Below are positions 61,694 through 64,000 of a stretch of 64,000 nt of DNA, in pieces. Made by a program: the position numbers and the translations under genes. Position 1 is the stretch's first letter, and each line of letters begins with the position of its first letter. The notes under the pieces were generated by a model, which was given only the letters and a program-made list of their open reading frames with translations, ran no database searches and had not been told where the DNA came from. Source of the DNA: Bacteroidia bacterium Ga0077558 (lineage in GTDB: Bacteria > Bacteroidota > Bacteroidia > Chitinophagales > Chitinophagaceae); contig LNFJ01000039.1 in NCBI GenBank assembly GCA_001464625.1, positions 1-64,000 on the forward strand. Direction: 5' to 3'.

Positions 61694-62131
61694 ATGCCTG
61701 AAAAAAAAGACCTGAATATTAAATTTCGCATTCAGCGAATAGAAACTCTGCAATTCGCCATTTTACAAGAAGAAGTAAGCCGGGAAAAGCTTGCATATTC
61801 TACCAATTTTGGTTATGGAATTGATCCTGATTCATTCATTATACGTTCATCTTTCCGATACGAAATGTTATGTGAGGATAAGTCATGCCTCATAATAGAA
61901 GTAGCAATAGATTTTGAAATTGAGAAAGATTGTTTCGAGAAACAATTCAAAAAGGATGGCAAGCTTTTAATCGAAAAAAAATTTGCTTCCCATCTTGCCG
62001 CAGTGGTTGTAGGGACGTCACGAGGGATTCTTCATGAAAAGACGAACGGGAAATCTATCAATTCGTTTCCTATTCCAACAATTAATGTGTTCAACAAGAT
62101 AACCGAAGACATTTCATTCGAAGTCAGGTAA
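61694..62131 (+). CDS. SecB-like chaperone (proposed)
   Basis: A 145-residue beta-rich protein. It starts with a Lys-rich strand (LNIKFRIQRIETLQFAIL), then TNFGYGIDPDSFIIRSSFRY, EMLCEDKSCLIIEVAIDFEI, a helix (HLAAVVVGTSRGILHEKT) and a C-terminal NSFPIPTINVFNKITEDISF. Order and the Arg-Gly then Pro-rich end recall the SecB fold (four strands, two helices, C-terminal P-x-I). I know no direct name for it. In known TAC operons a SecB-like gene stands after the antitoxin, as here. A stop-start gap of 1 nt links it to the XRE gene, and hsdR begins 41 nt later. Confidence 0.5.
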   Translation: MPEKKDLNIKFRIQRIETLQFAILQEEVSREKLAYSTNFGYGIDPDSFIIRSSFRYEMLCEDKSCLIIEVAIDFEIEKDCFEKQFKKDGKLLIEKKFASHLAAVVVGTSRGILHEKTNGKSINSFPIPTINVFNKITEDISFEVR

Positions 62132-62172
62132 GTTTGCATTTTCTCTATTCTATTTTTATCTTTCATCCATAC

Positions 62173-64000
62173 ATGAACGAAGCCGAAACAAGAGCCGAAC
62201 TTATAGACCCCCAACTAAAAGAAAATGGCTGGGATGGTAAAGCTAACTCCGAAGTAAAAGTACACCGGGAGTATATTATATCTGCTGGTAAAATAAAGGC
62301 AACTGGGGGCAGACAAAAACCAGTGATTGCGGATTATGTATTAACCTATAAGGGGAAAAAGCTGGCGATAGTAGAAGCAAAAGCTGATGAGTGTGAAGTA
62401 GGCGAAGGTGTCGCACAGGCAAAAGATTATGCCACTAAATTACAAATAGAAGATACTTATGCAGCCAATGGCAGGGAGATTTATCATATAGATATGGATT
62501 CGGCCAGCGAATGCTTGGTTAATAATTTTCATTCTCCCGAAGAATTATACAACAAGCAATTTCCCTCACCCAACAAATGGAAAGAAGAATTTAGCGAATC
62601 GCCTTACGAAACAAAAGGCGGCACCATGGGTGGCCGCTTCTATCAGGAGATAGCAGTAGACAAAACAATGGATGCTATTGCAGAAAAGAAAAATAGAGTA
62701 TTGCTTACATTGGCAACCGGCACTGGTAAAACATTTATCGCATTTCAAATCGCCTGGAAGTTATTTCAGACACGATGGAATTTACAATACGATGGAAAGA
62801 GAAGGCCGAGAATATTATTTCTCGCAGATAGAAATATTTTAGCCGACCAGGCTTTTAATGCATTTTCTGCGTTTCCTGAAGATGCGTTGGTAAGAATTAG
62901 CCCGAAGGAAATAAGAAAGAAAGGCAGTGTGCCAACAAATGGCAGTATTTTCTTTACCATCTTTCAAACCTTTATGAGTGGCACAGACAAAGAAGGAAAT
63001 CCTGTTCCTTACTTTGGCGAATATCCCAAAGACTATTTCGATTTAATATTTATAGATGAGTGTCACCGGGGCGGTGCAAACGATGAAGGTAATTGGCGGG
63101 GTATTCTCGAATATTTTTCTCCCGCCGTACAGATAGGCTTAACAGCCACACCCAAAAGAAAGGAGAATGCAGATACCTATAAATATTTTGGTAATCCTGT
63201 TTATATCTATTCGCTGAAAGAAGGCATTGATGATGGCTATTTAACTCCGTTCAAAGTAAAAAGAATAACTACTTCGCTGGATGAATATACTTACCAGGCC
63301 GACGACAATGTAGTAGAAGGAGAAATAGAAGAAGGCAAAACCTATAAAGAAAGCGACTTCAATAAAATCATCGAGATAAAAGAAAGAGAAGCCAAAAGAG
63401 TAAAAATCTTTATGGACCTGATAGACCAGAATGAAAAAACACTGGTCTTTTGTGCCACACAAGAACATGCCGCTGCCATCAGGGATTTGATCAATCAATA
63501 TAAAAAAAGTAAAGAACCGGATTATTGCGTAAGAGTTACCGCTAATGATGGAGAGTTGGGGGAGCAATACTTGAGAGAGTTTCAGGATAACGAGAAAAGT
63601 GTACCTACTATTCTTACCACCTCTCAAAAATTGTCAACCGGCGTAGATGCAAGAAATATCAGGAATATTATTTTGTTGCGTCCGGTAAACAACATCATCG
63701 AGTTTAAACAAATTGTGGGAAGAGGTACCAGGTTATTTGACGATAAGAACTTTTTTACCATTTATGATTTTGTAAATGCCAGCGAACGGTTTAAAGACCC
63801 GGAGTGGGATGGAGAACCAATTGAACCGGTAGAGATTGACCCAAGACCTAAAAAAGAAACCCCAACAGATACAGAACCTTACGAAGATGACCAACCGCCC
63901 TACCAAAAGGAAAGCAAGATTAAAGTAAAGCTGGCCAACGGAAAGGAGCATTTTATAGAACATGTTATCACTACTACGTTCATTGGTCCAGATGGTAAAC
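62173..64000 (+). CDS. hsdR: Type I restriction enzyme R subunit, N-terminal part (3' end outside window)
   Basis: The frame is open from ATG 62173 to the end of the window (609 codons). N-terminal nuclease: DPQLKENGWDG and VIADYVLTYKGKKLAIVEAK, giving D-x(n)-ExK with Glu near residue 67. Then helicase motifs: Walker A LATGTGKTFIAFQ (about 177-190), DECHRGG with IGLTATPKR, FCATQEHAAAIRDL, and motif VI QIVGRGTRLF (about 514-523). The protein translocates DNA and cuts it away from unmodified sites. It is the last gene of the interrupted type I operon. No frameshift was seen in the visible part. The C-terminal HsdM-binding domain is missing only because of the window edge. Confidence 0.93.
   Translation, partial: MNEAETRAELIDPQLKENGWDGKANSEVKVHREYIISAGKIKATGGRQKPVIADYVLTYKGKKLAIVEAKADECEVGEGVAQAKDYATKLQIEDTYAANGREIYHIDMDSASECLVNNFHSPEELYNKQFPSPNKWKEEFSESPYETKGGTMGGRFYQEIAVDKTMDAIAEKKNRVLLTLATGTGKTFIAFQIAWKLFQTRWNLQYDGKRRPRILFLADRNILADQAFNAFSAFPEDALVRISPKEIRKKGSVPTNGSIFFTIFQTFMSGTDKEGNPVPYFGEYPKDYFDLIFIDECHRGGANDEGNWRGILEYFSPAVQIGLTATPKRKENADTYKYFGNPVYIYSLKEGIDDGYLTPFKVKRITTSLDEYTYQADDNVVEGEIEEGKTYKESDFNKIIEIKEREAKRVKIFMDLIDQNEKTLVFCATQEHAAAIRDLINQYKKSKEPDYCVRVTANDGELGEQYLREFQDNEKSVPTILTTSQKLSTGVDARNIRNIILLRPVNNIIEFKQIVGRGTRLFDDKNFFTIYDFVNASERFKDPEWDGEPIEPVEIDPRPKKETPTDTEPYEDDQPPYQKESKIKVKLANGKEHFIEHVITTTFIGPDGK

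Noticed and set aside
57889-64000. An insertion sequence or prophage in the restriction locus
   Set aside because: No transposase, integrase or terminal inverted repeats were seen around the three inserted genes.

Overview
This window looks like a chromosomal segment of a Bacteroidota bacterium, most likely a Chitinophagaceae-like genus. The reasons are moderate-to-low GC, promoters of the Bacteroidetes type (a TAnnTTTG -7 element, sometimes with TTG or TTTG about 20 nt upstream), a type IX secretion sorting domain, OmpA proteins with thrombospondin-3 repeats, DUF4270, GSCFA and LA_2272-type proteins, and the roughly 390-residue form of PurM. The family placement is inference; the phylum is well supported.

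Region 1 (1-13750): the 3' end of holA, a lipoprotein, ribF and purM (divergent), a blaI-blaR1-like pair whose sensor is fused to an amidase, a TonB domain and a T9SS tail, ftsE, two glycosyltransferases with a Gfo/Idh/MocA oxidoreductase, a frameshifted TonB-linked outer-membrane receptor and a DUF445 protein. Between DUF445 and the next gene lies a very short predicted RNA: promoter, a tRNA-like acceptor/T-arm minihelix and a strong terminator.

Region 2 (14000-31000): envelope and housekeeping genes. These are a tail-specific protease, DinB, a lipoprotein with three HGQPGHRCDI repeats, a subtilase, an OmpA/TSP3 protein, an ALDH7-type dehydrogenase and a TonB-dependent receptor. They are followed by panB, ppx-ppk, rfaE2, a flippase-like membrane protein and panC on the minus strand.

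Region 3 (31000-57600): a stand-alone glycogen-synthase N-domain, DUF4270, metK, rlmB, a fatty acid desaturase, a secreted protein with a clan-CD-like His/Cys pair, an HTH regulator, HMG-CoA lyase, GSCFA, MiaE, rpsO-pnp, prmA, plsY, an M48 lipoprotein, CYTH and Uma2 proteins, dnaG and an EF-G paralogue with DTPGY in place of DTPGH. Intergenic stretches here carry decayed dispersed repeats and a 4 x 34-bp tandem array.

Region 4 (57889-64000): an accessory defence island. A type I restriction-modification locus (hsdM, hsdS, hsdR running off the window) is interrupted between hsdS and hsdR by three tightly packed genes: a RelE/HigB-like putative toxin, an XRE antitoxin with a C-terminal extension, and a small protein resembling SecB-type chaperones. 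This resembles a toxin-antitoxin-chaperone (TAC) module and is the best candidate for a little-described system here.
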